A DNA stretch of 64,000 nucleotides from Gallionella sp. (GTDB taxonomy: Bacteria; Pseudomonadota; Gammaproteobacteria; Burkholderiales; Gallionellaceae). A program made the position numbers and the translations under genes. Below are positions 1 through 10,397 of this stretch, piece by piece; within the stretch, counting starts at the first letter, position 1; each line of letters starts with the position of its first letter. The stretch spans positions 1 through 64,000 of the forward strand of contig JABEVG010000059.1 of assembly GCA_013044075.1 (NCBI GenBank), written 5' to 3'. The notes beneath the pieces are model-generated. The model made no database searches. It was not told the DNA's origin and saw only the letters and a list, made by a program, of their open reading frames with translations.

Positions 1-96
1 GCTGCGGTCGAACACCACGCACTGGTGTCCGGCTTTTTGCAAACGACGCACCATGTTCGCGCCCATACGTCCCAACCCTATCATCCCGATCTGCAT
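1..96 (-). CDS. gnd: 6-phosphogluconate dehydrogenase, N-terminal fragment (runs off window start)
   Basis: Reverse complement translates [32 protein letters not shown], the Rossmann N-terminus typical of Gnd; adjacent to pgl and zwf. Confidence 0.85.
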   Translation of the reverse strand, partial: MQIGMIGLGRMGANMVRRLQKAGHQCVVFDRS

Positions 97-120
97 TTTC
101 ACTTCTCCCCTAAAATAAAA

Positions 121-837
121 TCAATGACCTTCCGGCATGGCGGCACGATCGACATGCCACTCGGCCGATCCCACCCGTGCGGCGGGCAAAGCCGCCCCGT
201 CCCTCATCGCCTGTAATGCGGCACGCTTGCCCGCACCCGACACCAAAAAAATACGCTGCCGCGCCTGCCGCAGCGTGTCCAATCCCAACGAAACACGTTG
301 CGGCGGTGGTTTGGGTGCGTCGAGCACGGCCACCACCGCGTCCTTCAACTCGGTTGCCGGATTCCCCGGGAACAAGCTGGCGGTGTGCCCGTCCTCCCCC
401 ATGCCCAGCAACACCAGATCGAGCGCGGCAGTCTGATCGAACAGCCCGGCATAATGCCGCGCCGCTTCATCCGCACCACGTTCGGCGGCGATACGATGAA
501 TATGCGTCGGCGGAATGGCCACATGATCAAGCAAGGCATTGCTGGCCATCGTGTCGTTGCGTTGCGCATCGCCGACGGGCAAGCAACGCTCATCGCCAAA
601 AAAGATTTGTACGCGGCTCCAGTCTATCGGCAGATGGCGCAACTGCTCGTAGCAGCGGCGCGGTGTTTCGCCGCCCGCCAATGCAAGCCGAAATTCGCCC
701 CGCTCACGAATGGCTTGCGCCGCAACTTCGGCGACCCGCCGCGCCACACTGACCGCCAGGTCGGCGGCATTGTCATGCGGCACAAATTGCGCGGGCTGGC
801 ACACCCATTTCTCCCGTTTCATTTTCGCTTCAGACAT
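121..837 (-). CDS. pgl: 6-phosphogluconolactonase
   Basis: MSEAKMKREKWV...LALAGGETPRRCYEQL...FFGDERCLP...LGMGEDGHTASLFPG motifs; start chosen inside the longer ORF; overlaps the zwf stop. Confidence 0.9.
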   Translation of the reverse strand: MSEAKMKREKWVCQPAQFVPHDNAADLAVSVARRVAEVAAQAIRERGEFRLALAGGETPRRCYEQLRHLPIDWSRVQIFFGDERCLPVGDAQRNDTMASNALLDHVAIPPTHIHRIAAERGADEAARHYAGLFDQTAALDLVLLGMGEDGHTASLFPGNPATELKDAVVAVLDAPKPPPQRVSLGLDTLRQARQRIFLVSGAGKRAALQAMRDGAALPAARVGSAEWHVDRAAMPEGH

Positions 838-2342
838 CAATAAGCCTGCAGGTCTGCCCCGCTCGGATCGAGCGAATGCCGCCAGAACTGGTCGTCGCGA
901 TCGAACAGGCGGTACGTGCCGCGCGGCCCCCAGCTGCCCGCCGGATAGGTGTTGATGAACTCGCGCTCCATCGACCACACCTTGAGCACCGGATCAACCA
1001 CACGCCAGGCCGCTTCCACCTCGTCTATGCGCAAAAATAAAGAGTGGTCGCCCAGAATTACATCGAGCAACAAGCCCTCGTACGCGTCGTAATCCTCATC
1101 GCCCTCCTTGCGATAGGTCGCATCCAGGCTGATGGTGCGCGTATGCAAATCCAGCCCGGGGACTTTGACTTGCATTTCCATTTTCAGGCAATCGTCCGGC
1201 TGGATGCCCAGCATGATCCAATTCGGTTGTGGCGGACCCTGCCGGGTGTGGCGCAACAGATCCTGTGGCGGTGTTTTGAAGCGGATGCAAATCGCCGAGC
1301 TGTTCTGCGCCAGACGCTTGCCGGTACGCAGATAGAACGGCACACCGGCCCAACGCCAGTTGTCGATGAACAGCTTCATGGCGGCGTAAGTCTCGGTGGT
1401 GCTGTCCGCCGCCACGTTCTTTTCTTCCAGATAACCCGAGACGGTTTTGCCGTCGATGCTGCCGCTGGCATACTGGCCGCGAAACGCGTGGGCATGCACC
1501 GCATTCTGGGTGATCGGGCGTATCGCCTTGAACACCTTGACCTTCTCGTCACGCAGATGCTCGGCATCCATGGTCACCGGCGGCTCCATCGCCACCAGTG
1601 CCAGAAGTTGCAGCAAATGGCTCTGGACCATATCGCGCAACGCACCCGCGCCCTCGTAGTAATCGGCGCGCCCGTCCACGCCCAGCGTCTCGGAATGGGT
1701 GATCTGCACATGGTCGATGTAGTGATGATTCCACAAGGGTTCGAGCAACAGATTGGCAAAGCGGAACACCATCACATTCTGCACCGTGCCTTTGCCCAGA
1801 TAGTGGTCGATGCGATAGATCTGTGGCTCGTTCAGGTGGCGATACAAACTGGCTTGCAGCGTCTGAGCACTCAGCAGGTCATAACCGAAAGGCTTCTCAA
1901 TCACCACGCGCCGCCAACCGGTTTTCTGCTGGAGCAGACCGACCTTGCCCAGCTTATCCACGATACCGGGATAATCCGCCGGGCGTACCGCCATGTAATA
2001 CACGATATTGGGCGGAAAGTTCGGATCGTCATCCAGCAGTTTCTGCAAGCGCGTGTAGACCTCGTCGTCGTTCGGCGGGACCGCAAAATAATATAAACGC
2101 GCGCAAAAACGCTGGAGTGCGGATTCATCAATGTTGTGTCCGTGCAATCCGCGCAGAATGTCGCAGACGAAGCCCAGCCAGTCTTCCCGCTCGCGCGGCA
2201 CGATGTCGCATCCCAGTATGGCCATCTGCGCCGGCAGCCGCTTTACCATTTCCAGATGAAACAGCGCGGGGATCAGTTTACGGCGACTCAAGTTGCCACC
2301 GGCACCGAAAAATACCAGTGTGCAGGGATCCAGAATTTTCAT
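837..2342 (-). CDS. zwf: glucose-6-phosphate 1-dehydrogenase
   Basis: FGAGGNLSRRKLIPALF and RIDHYLGKGTVQNVMVFRFAN signatures, 501 aa. Confidence 0.95.
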   Translation of the reverse strand: MKILDPCTLVFFGAGGNLSRRKLIPALFHLEMVKRLPAQMAILGCDIVPREREDWLGFVCDILRGLHGHNIDESALQRFCARLYYFAVPPNDDEVYTRLQKLLDDDPNFPPNIVYYMAVRPADYPGIVDKLGKVGLLQQKTGWRRVVIEKPFGYDLLSAQTLQASLYRHLNEPQIYRIDHYLGKGTVQNVMVFRFANLLLEPLWNHHYIDHVQITHSETLGVDGRADYYEGAGALRDMVQSHLLQLLALVAMEPPVTMDAEHLRDEKVKVFKAIRPITQNAVHAHAFRGQYASGSIDGKTVSGYLEEKNVAADSTTETYAAMKLFIDNWRWAGVPFYLRTGKRLAQNSSAICIRFKTPPQDLLRHTRQGPPQPNWIMLGIQPDDCLKMEMQVKVPGLDLHTRTISLDATYRKEGDEDYDAYEGLLLDVILGDHSLFLRIDEVEAAWRVVDPVLKVWSMEREFINTYPAGSWGPRGTYRLFDRDDQFWRHSLDPSGADLQAY

Positions 2343-2458
2343 GTTACTTGGCCTTTCAGGTTGTACCGCGATGTGGGGCGTTGATGGTGCAGCTCGTTAT
2401 TGACTTGCGCTTGGGTGCGCGGTCTGGCCGACCTTACCGCAGCAGTGACTTGCGGTCG

Positions 2459-2848
2459 TCATTGTCTCATGCCAGCCCGGATGATGTAGTCCTCAACCTG
2501 TCTGTCCGCATACTGAATGTGCGCGAGCACTCTGGAAAACGGCCAGTGGTTGAACCACTCGGTAAACATCTCGTCCCCGACATAATCCAATTTTCCTTTG
2601 AGATGGAGTGCGTCATCTACCATCTGCGCGTGCATATTCCGATGCGACTCGATCTCGGGGTAACCGCACTGGATCATGAGCTGCTCTTCGGTCGCAAAAT
2701 GCAGACGGGTGGAGGCAATCACGGCATCGATGATGCGGTAAATTTCTTCCCGAGATTCCCTGTTCTTCACTGCGTCGTTCAATCGCTCAAGCATGCTCAC
2801 GAGCTCCCGATGTTGCCGGCCTATTGGTTGCGCATCAGACATCGCCAT
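2459..2848 (-). CDS. bacteriohemerythrin / hemerythrin-domain protein
   Basis: QHRELVSML, HFATEEQLM, HRNMHAQMV, HIQYADRQVEDY match the diiron ligand pattern of hemerythrins. Confidence 0.85.
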   Translation of the reverse strand: MAMSDAQPIGRQHRELVSMLERLNDAVKNRESREEIYRIIDAVIASTRLHFATEEQLMIQCGYPEIESHRNMHAQMVDDALHLKGKLDYVGDEMFTEWFNHWPFSRVLAHIQYADRQVEDYIIRAGMRQ

Positions 2849-3131
2849 CTTCTCCTCTCGTGCCCATGCTAACGGCAAAAATTTTCGGTTTCGGGAAGGC
2901 AACCCTGGCATCCGCTCTGGCAAACAACAAATGCCGCTGTGACGGCGATTGCAACGGCGCGATCCCAGCGTACGGCCGGTGGAAATGTTGGCCTCATGAC
3001 TGCCCTCTTGTTCTGTCCATGTCTGGCATACGGTCTCGTTCGTCGCACGATACTTGTCGGCCAGAATACGCCGGATTTCTTACAGCATTATTTTGCACGC
3101 GCGGAAATACGCGTGGCAAATCGGCGCGCGC

Positions 3132-4082
3132 TTACAGTTTCTCCAACAGCACCTTTTCCAGCTTGATCTGGTCCGCAGTGAAGCCGCGTATGCCTTCGGC
3201 AAGCTTTTCCGTGGCCATGGCATCTTCGTTCATCTCCCAACGGAACTGTGCTTCACTCATGGGGGACGGGCGTGCTTCGGTCGCGCCGGTGTCGATCAAG
3301 CGGCGCGCCAATACGCCTTGCGTGTTTTCCAGCTCCTTCAGCAAAGCCGGTGCGATGGTCAGACGGTCGCATCCGGCCAGTGCCAGAATCTCGCCGGTGT
3401 TGCGGAACGATGCGCCCATGACGATGGTCGGGTAGCCGTGCGTCTTGAAGTACGCATAGATCTTGCGCACCGACACCACACCCGGATCTTGTTCCGCCAG
3501 GAAATCAAGTCCGCCGTGTGCCTTGTGCCAGTCGAGGATGCGTCCGACGAACGGTGAGATCAGCGTCACGCCGGCCTCGGCACAGGCACGTGCCTGGGCA
3601 AAGCCGAACAACAGCGTGAGGTTGCAGTTGATGCCTTCACGCTCGAGGATCTCTGCGGCGCGTATGCCTTCCCAAGTGGAGGCGATCTTGATCAACACGC
3701 GGTCGTTGGATATTCCCGCCGCGTTATACAGACCGATCAGTTTGCGCGCCTTGGTCAGGGTGGCCGCCGTATCGAAGGAAAGCCGCGCGTCCACCTCGGT
3801 CGAGATGCGTCCCGGAACGTATCTGAGCACTTCCAGCCCGACATCCACCGCCAACTTGTCCATGGCCTCGCGCGCCTGCTGCTCACGGTCGGTGCTGTGC
3901 GACTTGCCCCATGCAAGCGCATCGGCGATCAGCGGAACATATTCCGGCAGGGCTGCCGCCTTGAGCAACAACGAGGGATTGGTGGTTGCATCCTGCGGCT
4001 GATGATGGTGTATCGCCTCGATGTCGCCGGTGTCGGCGACGATGGTGGTCATGGATTTCAATTGTTCCAGCAGATTGTTCAT
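3132..4082 (-). CDS. tal: transaldolase
   Basis: [53 protein letters not shown]. Confidence 0.95.
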   Translation of the reverse strand: MNNLLEQLKSMTTIVADTGDIEAIHHHQPQDATTNPSLLLKAAALPEYVPLIADALAWGKSHSTDREQQAREAMDKLAVDVGLEVLRYVPGRISTEVDARLSFDTAATLTKARKLIGLYNAAGISNDRVLIKIASTWEGIRAAEILEREGINCNLTLLFGFAQARACAEAGVTLISPFVGRILDWHKAHGGLDFLAEQDPGVVSVRKIYAYFKTHGYPTIVMGASFRNTGEILALAGCDRLTIAPALLKELENTQGVLARRLIDTGATEARPSPMSEAQFRWEMNEDAMATEKLAEGIRGFTADQIKLEKVLLEKL

Positions 4083-4125
4083 GTCATTTCCTAAAATTCG
4101 ACTCCCGAAACGGATGTCGGGTCAT

Positions 4126-6606
4126 TCATTTTTGCGGCACCGGTTTGACTTGCCAGATCTTTTCGGCGTATTCGCGGATGCTTCTGTCGCTGGAAAACTT
4201 GCCCATCTGCGCCACATTGAGTATGGCCTTGTGCGCCCACTCGTCCGGCTTGCTATACAGGGCGTCGACCTTTTCCTGCGCCTCGATGTAAGCAGCATAA
4301 TCGGCCAGCAACAAGAAGCGGTCGCCCCCATGCGTGAGATCGTTCACAAGGCTGCGAAATCGTTGCGGTTCATCCGGTGAGAAATAGCCTGAACCGATCA
4401 TCTCCAACGCCTGGCGCAACTCGCCACAGGCCTGGTAATAATCCCACGGGTTGTAGCCACGCTGTTGCAGGCTGGCCACTTCCTCGATATTCAATCCGAA
4501 GATGAAGATGTTGTCCCATCCCACTGCCTCCCCGATCTCGACATTGGCACCATCCATCGTGCCGATGGTCAGTGCACCGTTCAGTGCCATCTTCATGTTG
4601 CCCGTGCCGGAGGCTTCGGTTCCGGCAGTGGAGATTTGCTCGGACAAATCAGCGGCGGGGATGATGTCGGTTGCGAGCGCGACGTTGTAGTTGGGCAGGA
4701 ACACCACCTTGAGCAAATCCTGTACGGCGGGGTCGTTGTTGACGAAGTCCGCCACATCATTGATGAGCTTGATGATGAGCTTGGCGGTGGCGTAACCCGG
4801 TGCCGCCTTGCCGCTGAAGATGACGGTGCGCGGCACCAGCCCTGCCGTCTGCCCGGAACGGATGCGGTTGTAGCGGGTAACGACATGCAGCAAGTTGAGC
4901 AGCTGGCGTTTATATTCGTGGATGCGCTTGATTTGCACGTCGAACAAGGAATCCGCATTGACCTGGACTTTCAGCTGTTCACGGATATAGCCGGCGAGGC
5001 TTGCCTTGTTGGCTTGCTTGACGGACATGAACGCTTTTCTAAAGGCCTCGTCCTCCGCCAACGGAATGAGTTTTTCCAACTGCCCCAACTCGGTCTTCCA
5101 CGCCGCCCCGATGTGCGCGGAGATCAAAGCGGACAATGCCGGATTGGCCTGATTGATCCAACGCCGGGGCGTGATGCCATTGGTGATGTTAATGATCTTG
5201 CCCGGATAGGTGCGTTCAAAATCGGCGAACGTGGTGCGCTTCATCAGGTCGGTGTGGATCTGTGCCACGCCATTCACCCGGTGGCTGCCGACCATGGCCA
5301 GATGAGCCATCCTCACCCGTTTGCCGCTATCCTCGTCGATGATCGAGACACGCCGCAGCAGCTCCACGTCACCGGGATTGCGGTGCATTACATCGTGCAG
5401 GAAACGCTGGTTGATCTCGTAAATGATCTGCAAATGGCGCGGCAGAACCCGCTCAAACATCGCCAGCGGCCAGGTCTCCAGTGCCTCCGGCATCAGGGTA
5501 TGGTTGGTGTAGGAAAAAGTCCGCCCCGTGATGTCCCACGCCCGGTCCCAATCCAGACCGTGAACATCCACCAACAGACGCATCAGCTCCGGTATGGCGA
5601 CCGAGGGGTGCGTATCGTTCAACTGGATGGCCGCTTTGTCCGGCAGCTGGTCAAATTCCTTGTGGGTCTTCTGGTAGCGGAAGAGGATGTCCTGCAGGGA
5701 CGCGCTCACGAAAAAATATTGCTGCTTGAGCCGCAGTTCTTTCCCCATGGTAGTCGTATCGTCCGGGTAGAGCACTTTGGACAGGCTCTCCGATTCACTT
5801 TTGTCACCGACCGCTTTGATATAGTCGCCACTGTTGAAATAGCGCAGATCAAAATCCCGCGTCGCCTTGGCCGACCACAGGCGCAGGTTGTTGACCGTGT
5901 TGTTGCCAAAGCCGGGAACGGGGGTGTCGTAGGCCATCGCCATCACTTCGGCGGTGTCCATCCAATGGTAGCGATACACATCGTCGTCATCTTTGTAATG
6001 CACGACCCGCCCATAAAAATTGACTTTGTAAAGCAGATCCGTACGGGGAAATTCCCAGGGATTTCCGTAGCGCAGCCAATTGTCCGGACGTTCGACCTGC
6101 CCGCCATTTTCGATGTCCTGATGGAACATGCCGTATTCATAGCGAATACCGTAGCCGTAACTGGGTATGGCGAGCGTGGCCAGCGAGTCCAGGAAACAGG
6201 CGGCCAGACGACCCAATCCGCCATTGCCCAGTGCCGCGTCTTCCTCTATCTCGCGCATGGCATCGAAATCCACGCCCAACTCCTGAACCACTGCCCGGCA
6301 ATTATCAAAGAATCCCATGTTGAGCAGGCTATTGGCCAGCATGCGCCCGATCATGAATTCCATCGACAGGTAATACACCCGCTTGGCATCTTCACGATAG
6401 TAGCTGCGCTGGGTTTCCATCCAGTGCTCGATCAGCCGGTCGCGCGCGGCAAAGGCGACCGCATGAAACCAGTCGCGCACCGTGGCAGTGATCGGCTCTT
6501 TGCCGACGCTGTAGGTAAGCCTGTTGAGCAGCGAACGTCGCAGCGAGGCCTTGTCCAGTCCGAGGAATTCATGCTGAACCGCGTCGTTTGTTTTATTTTC
6601 AGCCAT
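4126..6606 (-). CDS. glgP: glycogen/maltodextrin phosphorylase
   Basis: 826 aa; YYLSMEFMIGRML, ALGNGGLGRLAACFLDS, EASGTGNMKMALNGALTIGTMDGANVE (PLP site). Confidence 0.95.
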   Translation of the reverse strand: MAENKTNDAVQHEFLGLDKASLRRSLLNRLTYSVGKEPITATVRDWFHAVAFAARDRLIEHWMETQRSYYREDAKRVYYLSMEFMIGRMLANSLLNMGFFDNCRAVVQELGVDFDAMREIEEDAALGNGGLGRLAACFLDSLATLAIPSYGYGIRYEYGMFHQDIENGGQVERPDNWLRYGNPWEFPRTDLLYKVNFYGRVVHYKDDDDVYRYHWMDTAEVMAMAYDTPVPGFGNNTVNNLRLWSAKATRDFDLRYFNSGDYIKAVGDKSESESLSKVLYPDDTTTMGKELRLKQQYFFVSASLQDILFRYQKTHKEFDQLPDKAAIQLNDTHPSVAIPELMRLLVDVHGLDWDRAWDITGRTFSYTNHTLMPEALETWPLAMFERVLPRHLQIIYEINQRFLHDVMHRNPGDVELLRRVSIIDEDSGKRVRMAHLAMVGSHRVNGVAQIHTDLMKRTTFADFERTYPGKIINITNGITPRRWINQANPALSALISAHIGAAWKTELGQLEKLIPLAEDEAFRKAFMSVKQANKASLAGYIREQLKVQVNADSLFDVQIKRIHEYKRQLLNLLHVVTRYNRIRSGQTAGLVPRTVIFSGKAAPGYATAKLIIKLINDVADFVNNDPAVQDLLKVVFLPNYNVALATDIIPAADLSEQISTAGTEASGTGNMKMALNGALTIGTMDGANVEIGEAVGWDNIFIFGLNIEEVASLQQRGYNPWDYYQACGELRQALEMIGSGYFSPDEPQRFRSLVNDLTHGGDRFLLLADYAAYIEAQEKVDALYSKPDEWAHKAILNVAQMGKFSSDRSIREYAEKIWQVKPVPQK

Positions 6607-6668
6607 CGTGCCTCCATTCCATGCAAGCCCGGTAAACGCCGGGGCTGTTACTCCAAACCAGTACCGGC

Positions 6669-7316
6669 TCAGAAGTTGTAAACACCACCCAGGGAAATCA
6701 TCCTCATGCCGACCCCGGGAACGAGATTCCCCAGATCTTCATACTGCGCACGCACCACGAACCCGCCGCCCACGTTGTATTGCGCACCGACACCGAACAT
6801 ACGATTGGATGTCGAGCCGCTGATGGTGGGCAGGTTGTTGCCATTGTTGTCGGTAGAGTCGTAGCTCATGGAGTTGCGAGCCATACCGAACTTGGCGGAC
6901 AGGGAGATCGCATCGCTGACCGGGAGCGTGGCGACGGCGGCCAGCTGCAACGAGGAGACGTTGAATGAATACGAGGCCATCGGCTGGGCATAGGGATAAC
7001 CATAATATCCGCCGCCCCCGTAATAGCCATATCCGCCCCCATAGCCGCATCCATAGTTACAGTTGTTGCTTGAACTCGACAACATCACGTAACCCGCTTC
7101 GATGGCCAGCTCCGAGGTAAAGTTATAACCGCCCGCGACGCGCAAGCCCGTGGTGCTGGGATAAAACGACCCGCCGTAGGAGGCCGATGCCATGTCCAAA
7201 CCGGCATAGAACTTACCGGCGTTATCGTCCGGCGCGGGGTAATCGTAAAAATCATCCGCCACAGCGGAAAAGCTGACAACAGCTGACAGCAGCACGACAA
7301 TCGCTCGTTTTTTCAT
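6669..7316 (-). CDS. outer-membrane beta-barrel protein with Gly/Tyr-rich loop
   Basis: Signal peptide MKKRAIVVLLSAVVSFSAVA, alternating beta-strand pattern, C-terminal aromatic (GVYNF). Confidence 0.75.
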   Translation of the reverse strand: MKKRAIVVLLSAVVSFSAVADDFYDYPAPDDNAGKFYAGLDMASASYGGSFYPSTTGLRVAGGYNFTSELAIEAGYVMLSSSSNNCNYGCGYGGGYGYYGGGGYYGYPYAQPMASYSFNVSSLQLAAVATLPVSDAISLSAKFGMARNSMSYDSTDNNGNNLPTISGSTSNRMFGVGAQYNVGGGFVVRAQYEDLGNLVPGVGMRMISLGGVYNF

Positions 7317-7355
7317 GGTATTCCTATCTCCGATATCGCGCAGCCCGTGCATCGC

Positions 7356-7637
7356 TCATGACAAAAGTATCCGTCCGGTCGCCGAATCCACCAGCACCTC
7401 TTTGATGGCATCCCCCCGTCTGATCTCGACCAGATATGCGGGGATGCCCGGCTTCAATTCCGGCGGCTTGCGGCCCGAGGTGACCTTGGTAGCCATCTGT
7501 GACGCGCTTGTAACGAGCGCGATTCTGTTTCGGGACAGGCTACCGTCTTCGGTTTTAAATTTCCCATCGACAAACCCTATCACTGCCGTCAAAGCGATGA
7601 TGCGTGCCGCGTCCAATGAAATTTTCAGTGTTGTCAT
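7356..7637 (-). CDS. PepSY-like domain protein
   Basis: MTTLKISLDAARIIAL...GIPAYLVEIRRGDAIKEVLVDSATGRILLS resembles PepSY. Confidence 0.6.
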   Translation of the reverse strand: MTTLKISLDAARIIALTAVIGFVDGKFKTEDGSLSRNRIALVTSASQMATKVTSGRKPPELKPGIPAYLVEIRRGDAIKEVLVDSATGRILLS

Positions 7638-7674
7638 CTCGGTCTCCAATCTACCAAAAGGCACTGATCGCCTT

Positions 7675-8121
7675 TTACCGGGGAAGCCCCTTCCAATGGA
7701 AGTTCAACTCCTTGCTTTCTTTGCCGCTCAGCGTGACCTCCTGCGATTCGGTCAATCCCTCGAAGCGGCTGCTCACCTTGTATTTGCCATTGGGCAGCAT
7801 CACGAACAGCATCGGGCCGGCGCGTGGCAATTCCAGCACCGGATTGCCGCGCGCGTCCGAAATCACCACGGGCACATCGGTAACGAATTCACCATTCTTA
7901 CGCTCGGAAAAAATGATGCGCAGCGGAAACACTTGAGCGACGCGGCGCATAGTGGCCTCTTCGTCCTTGCCGACACCGCCGTTAAAGTAGGTCGTTGCAG
8001 TGATCGTTTCGACCACGTTGACGTTCTCATGCATATCCTCCTCCGCGCTGGCCGCGAATGGGATGGAAACAAGCAATCCGGTGGTAATCAGGGCAGTGGT
8101 CAGAGTGTTGCGGATTTTCAT
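7675..8121 (-). CDS. exported protein, carboxypeptidase-regulatory-like
   Basis: Signal peptide MKIRNTLTTALITTGLLVSIPFAASA; PVVISDARGNPVLELPRAGPMLFVMLPNGKYKVSS. Confidence 0.55.
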   Translation of the reverse strand: MKIRNTLTTALITTGLLVSIPFAASAEEDMHENVNVVETITATTYFNGGVGKDEEATMRRVAQVFPLRIIFSERKNGEFVTDVPVVISDARGNPVLELPRAGPMLFVMLPNGKYKVSSRFEGLTESQEVTLSGKESKELNFHWKGLPR

Positions 8122-8401
8122 GATGTTTATCCTTTCTAAAAAGTGCGGTCTGCCGGGCGATCCGCCAGAATCCAAGCCGGTAAAACTATCGGTGTCCGAT
8201 TGATTCCAACTCGCCACAACATGGCACGATTCATTTAAGCATGCACCTGTAACCGAATCACGTTAATAAATATTCATGTTGTAAGTAGTTGTAAGGGCTC
8301 GGCCATTGAATGAACAGGGCGAGCCAGCCCGGCTGGGCAATCGGAGAATGGTACGTTGCGACCCAAACGGCTGGGGAGGGTGATGCTTTATTCGTCGCCG
8401 C

Positions 8402-10129
8402 TTACTGGCTATTGAGTTTTTCCAACAACTCGCGGATTTTCAGCGGGTCGTCGGCGCGCAGTATTTTCTGCGTCAGCGCGGCGATCTCGGGCAGGCTGGT
8501 GGTGAGCACGCGCTGTTTGATACCCGGCACTTGCGCGGAGGACATGGAGAACTGGCGCAGTCCCATACCCAGGAACAAGCGCGTGTAGCCCAACTCACCG
8601 GCCATCTCACCGCACACCGAGACCGGAATACCGAACTTGTTGGCGGTGCTGATCACATGCGACAACAGGTGCAGGACGGCCGGATGCAGCGGATCGTAGA
8701 GATGCGCGACCTCCTCGTCGGTACGGTCTATCGCCAGCGTGTACTGGATCAGATCGTTGGTGCCGATGGACAGAAAATCCAATCGTTTCGCGAACACATT
8801 GAGTGCCAGTGCCGCCGCCGGAATCTCTATCATGCCGCCGATCTTCACCTCGCGGTCGTAGGGTATGCCCTCGTCGTCCAGGCTTTGTTTGGTCGCCGCG
8901 ATGAACTGCAAGGTCTGGTTGATCTCCGCCGCGCCCGACAGCATCGGGACGAGTATCCTGACGTTGCCGAAATGCGTGGCGCGCAGCAGCGCGCGCAACT
9001 GGGTGCGGAACAATTGCGGCTCGGACAGACAGAGCCGGATCGCGCGCAGACCCAGCGCGGGATTGTTGGCGACACGCTCCGCGCCTTTGAGCTGCTTGTC
9101 CGCCCCCAGATCGAAGGTGCGTATGGTCACGGGCTGGCCTTCCATGCCCACCGCCACCGCTTTATAAGCGTGAAACTGCTCCTCTTCGTCGGGCAGCACA
9201 TCGCGATTCAGGAACAGAAATTCGCTGCGGAACAACCCTATCCCGGTCGCGCCGTTCTCTTTCACCTCGACCAGGTCGTCCGGTTTTTCGATGTTGGCGT
9301 ACAACTCGATGGTGCTGCCGTCCAGGGTGTTGGCGCGCGCGCCGCGCAGACGTTTGAGTTTCTTGCGTTCCAGGTCCCACGCGCTTTGGCGCAGTTTGTA
9401 TTCGGCGAGTATGGCTTTGTCCGGATTGACGATGAGCACACCCTGCTCGCCATCCAGGATCAACAAGTCATCCTCGCGCAGCAACTCGCGCGCATGATGC
9501 AAACCCACCACGCACGGCGTGTTCAGACTGCGTGCCACGATGGCGGTATGCGAGGTCGCGCCACCCAGATCCGTGATAAACGCGGCATATTGCTGCGGCC
9601 TGAACTGGATCAGATCGGCGGGACTCAGATCGTGCGCGACCAGTATCGTTTCCACATCATGGCGGGTCGGGGCAGGCTGGTGTCCCGGCTGTCCGAGTAA
9701 TTGTTTGAGCAACCGCTCCGCGACCTGCGTCACGTCGGTCTGCCGCTCGCGCAGATACGCATCCTCGAATTCATCGAACTGCGCGACCAGTTTTTCGGTC
9801 TGCGTCTTCAAGGCCCACTCGGCGTTGCAATGCTCGGTGGCGATCATGTCGCGCGGTGACACGCTCAACAGGGGATCGTCCAGAATCATCTGGTGCAATT
9901 CGAGAAAGGCATCGAACTCGGCGGCGGCATATTGCGGACGATTGCCGCGCAAGCTGATGAATTCGTTGCGCGTGGCGAGCAGTGCCGCATCAAAGCGCGC
10001 GATCTCTTCCTCGACCAGCGGTTTGGGCAACACGTAATGCACGACCTCCAGCGAGGTGTGCGACAACAGATGCGCGTACCCGATCGCGATACCGCTGGAG
10101 ACGGCGATGCCATGTAGCGAAAAGGTCAT
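8402..10129 (-). CDS. ptsI: phosphoenolpyruvate-protein phosphotransferase (EI)
   Basis: GGATSHTAIVARSLNTPCVVG (active His), GIGLFRSEFLFLNRD, VCGEMAGE. Confidence 0.95.
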   Translation of the reverse strand: MTFSLHGIAVSSGIAIGYAHLLSHTSLEVVHYVLPKPLVEEEIARFDAALLATRNEFISLRGNRPQYAAAEFDAFLELHQMILDDPLLSVSPRDMIATEHCNAEWALKTQTEKLVAQFDEFEDAYLRERQTDVTQVAERLLKQLLGQPGHQPAPTRHDVETILVAHDLSPADLIQFRPQQYAAFITDLGGATSHTAIVARSLNTPCVVGLHHARELLREDDLLILDGEQGVLIVNPDKAILAEYKLRQSAWDLERKKLKRLRGARANTLDGSTIELYANIEKPDDLVEVKENGATGIGLFRSEFLFLNRDVLPDEEEQFHAYKAVAVGMEGQPVTIRTFDLGADKQLKGAERVANNPALGLRAIRLCLSEPQLFRTQLRALLRATHFGNVRILVPMLSGAAEINQTLQFIAATKQSLDDEGIPYDREVKIGGMIEIPAAALALNVFAKRLDFLSIGTNDLIQYTLAIDRTDEEVAHLYDPLHPAVLHLLSHVISTANKFGIPVSVCGEMAGELGYTRLFLGMGLRQFSMSSAQVPGIKQRVLTTSLPEIAALTQKILRADDPLKIRELLEKLNSQ

Positions 10130-10395
10130 TCGCCTTCTCCGAAATAATCGTTGATGAGTGCCAGCAACGCCCGCATCGCTTCGGCTTCATCCTCACCCTG
10201 GGTTTCGATGTTGATGGTCGTGCCTTTGGCGGCCGCCAGCATCATCACGCCCATGATGCTTTTCGCATTCACGCGGCGGTGGTTGCGCGACAGCATGACC
10301 TCGCATTTGAAGCCCGATGCCAGCTGCGTGAGCTTGGCGGAAGCGCGGGCGTGCAGACCGAGTTTGTTGATGATGAGTACGTCTTGTTGTTGCAT
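10126..10395 (-). CDS. ptsH: HPr phosphocarrier protein
   Basis: MQQQDVLIINKLGLHARASAKLTQLA...KSIMGVMMLAAAKG; 4-nt overlap with ptsI. Confidence 0.93.
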   Translation of the reverse strand: MQQQDVLIINKLGLHARASAKLTQLASGFKCEVMLSRNHRRVNAKSIMGVMMLAAAKGTTINIETQGEDEAEAMRALLALINDYFGEGE

Positions 10396-10397
10396 GG

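Noticed and set aside
2849-3131. Possible small genes in the hemerythrin-tal gap (ORFs 2939-3166 +, 3054-3557 +)
   Set aside because: No ribosome site or recognisable domain and they run into antisense of tal.
4465-6681. 738-aa ORF opposite glgP, and similar long antisense ORFs (1044-2096 +, 13919-14917 -, 8531-9700 +)
   Set aside because: Shadow ORFs from GC-rich codon usage; no recognisable domains and fully opposite well-supported genes.
8210-8260. TGGCACGATTC... as a sigma-54 promoter near 8225
   Set aside because: No GC at the required GG-N10-GC spacing.
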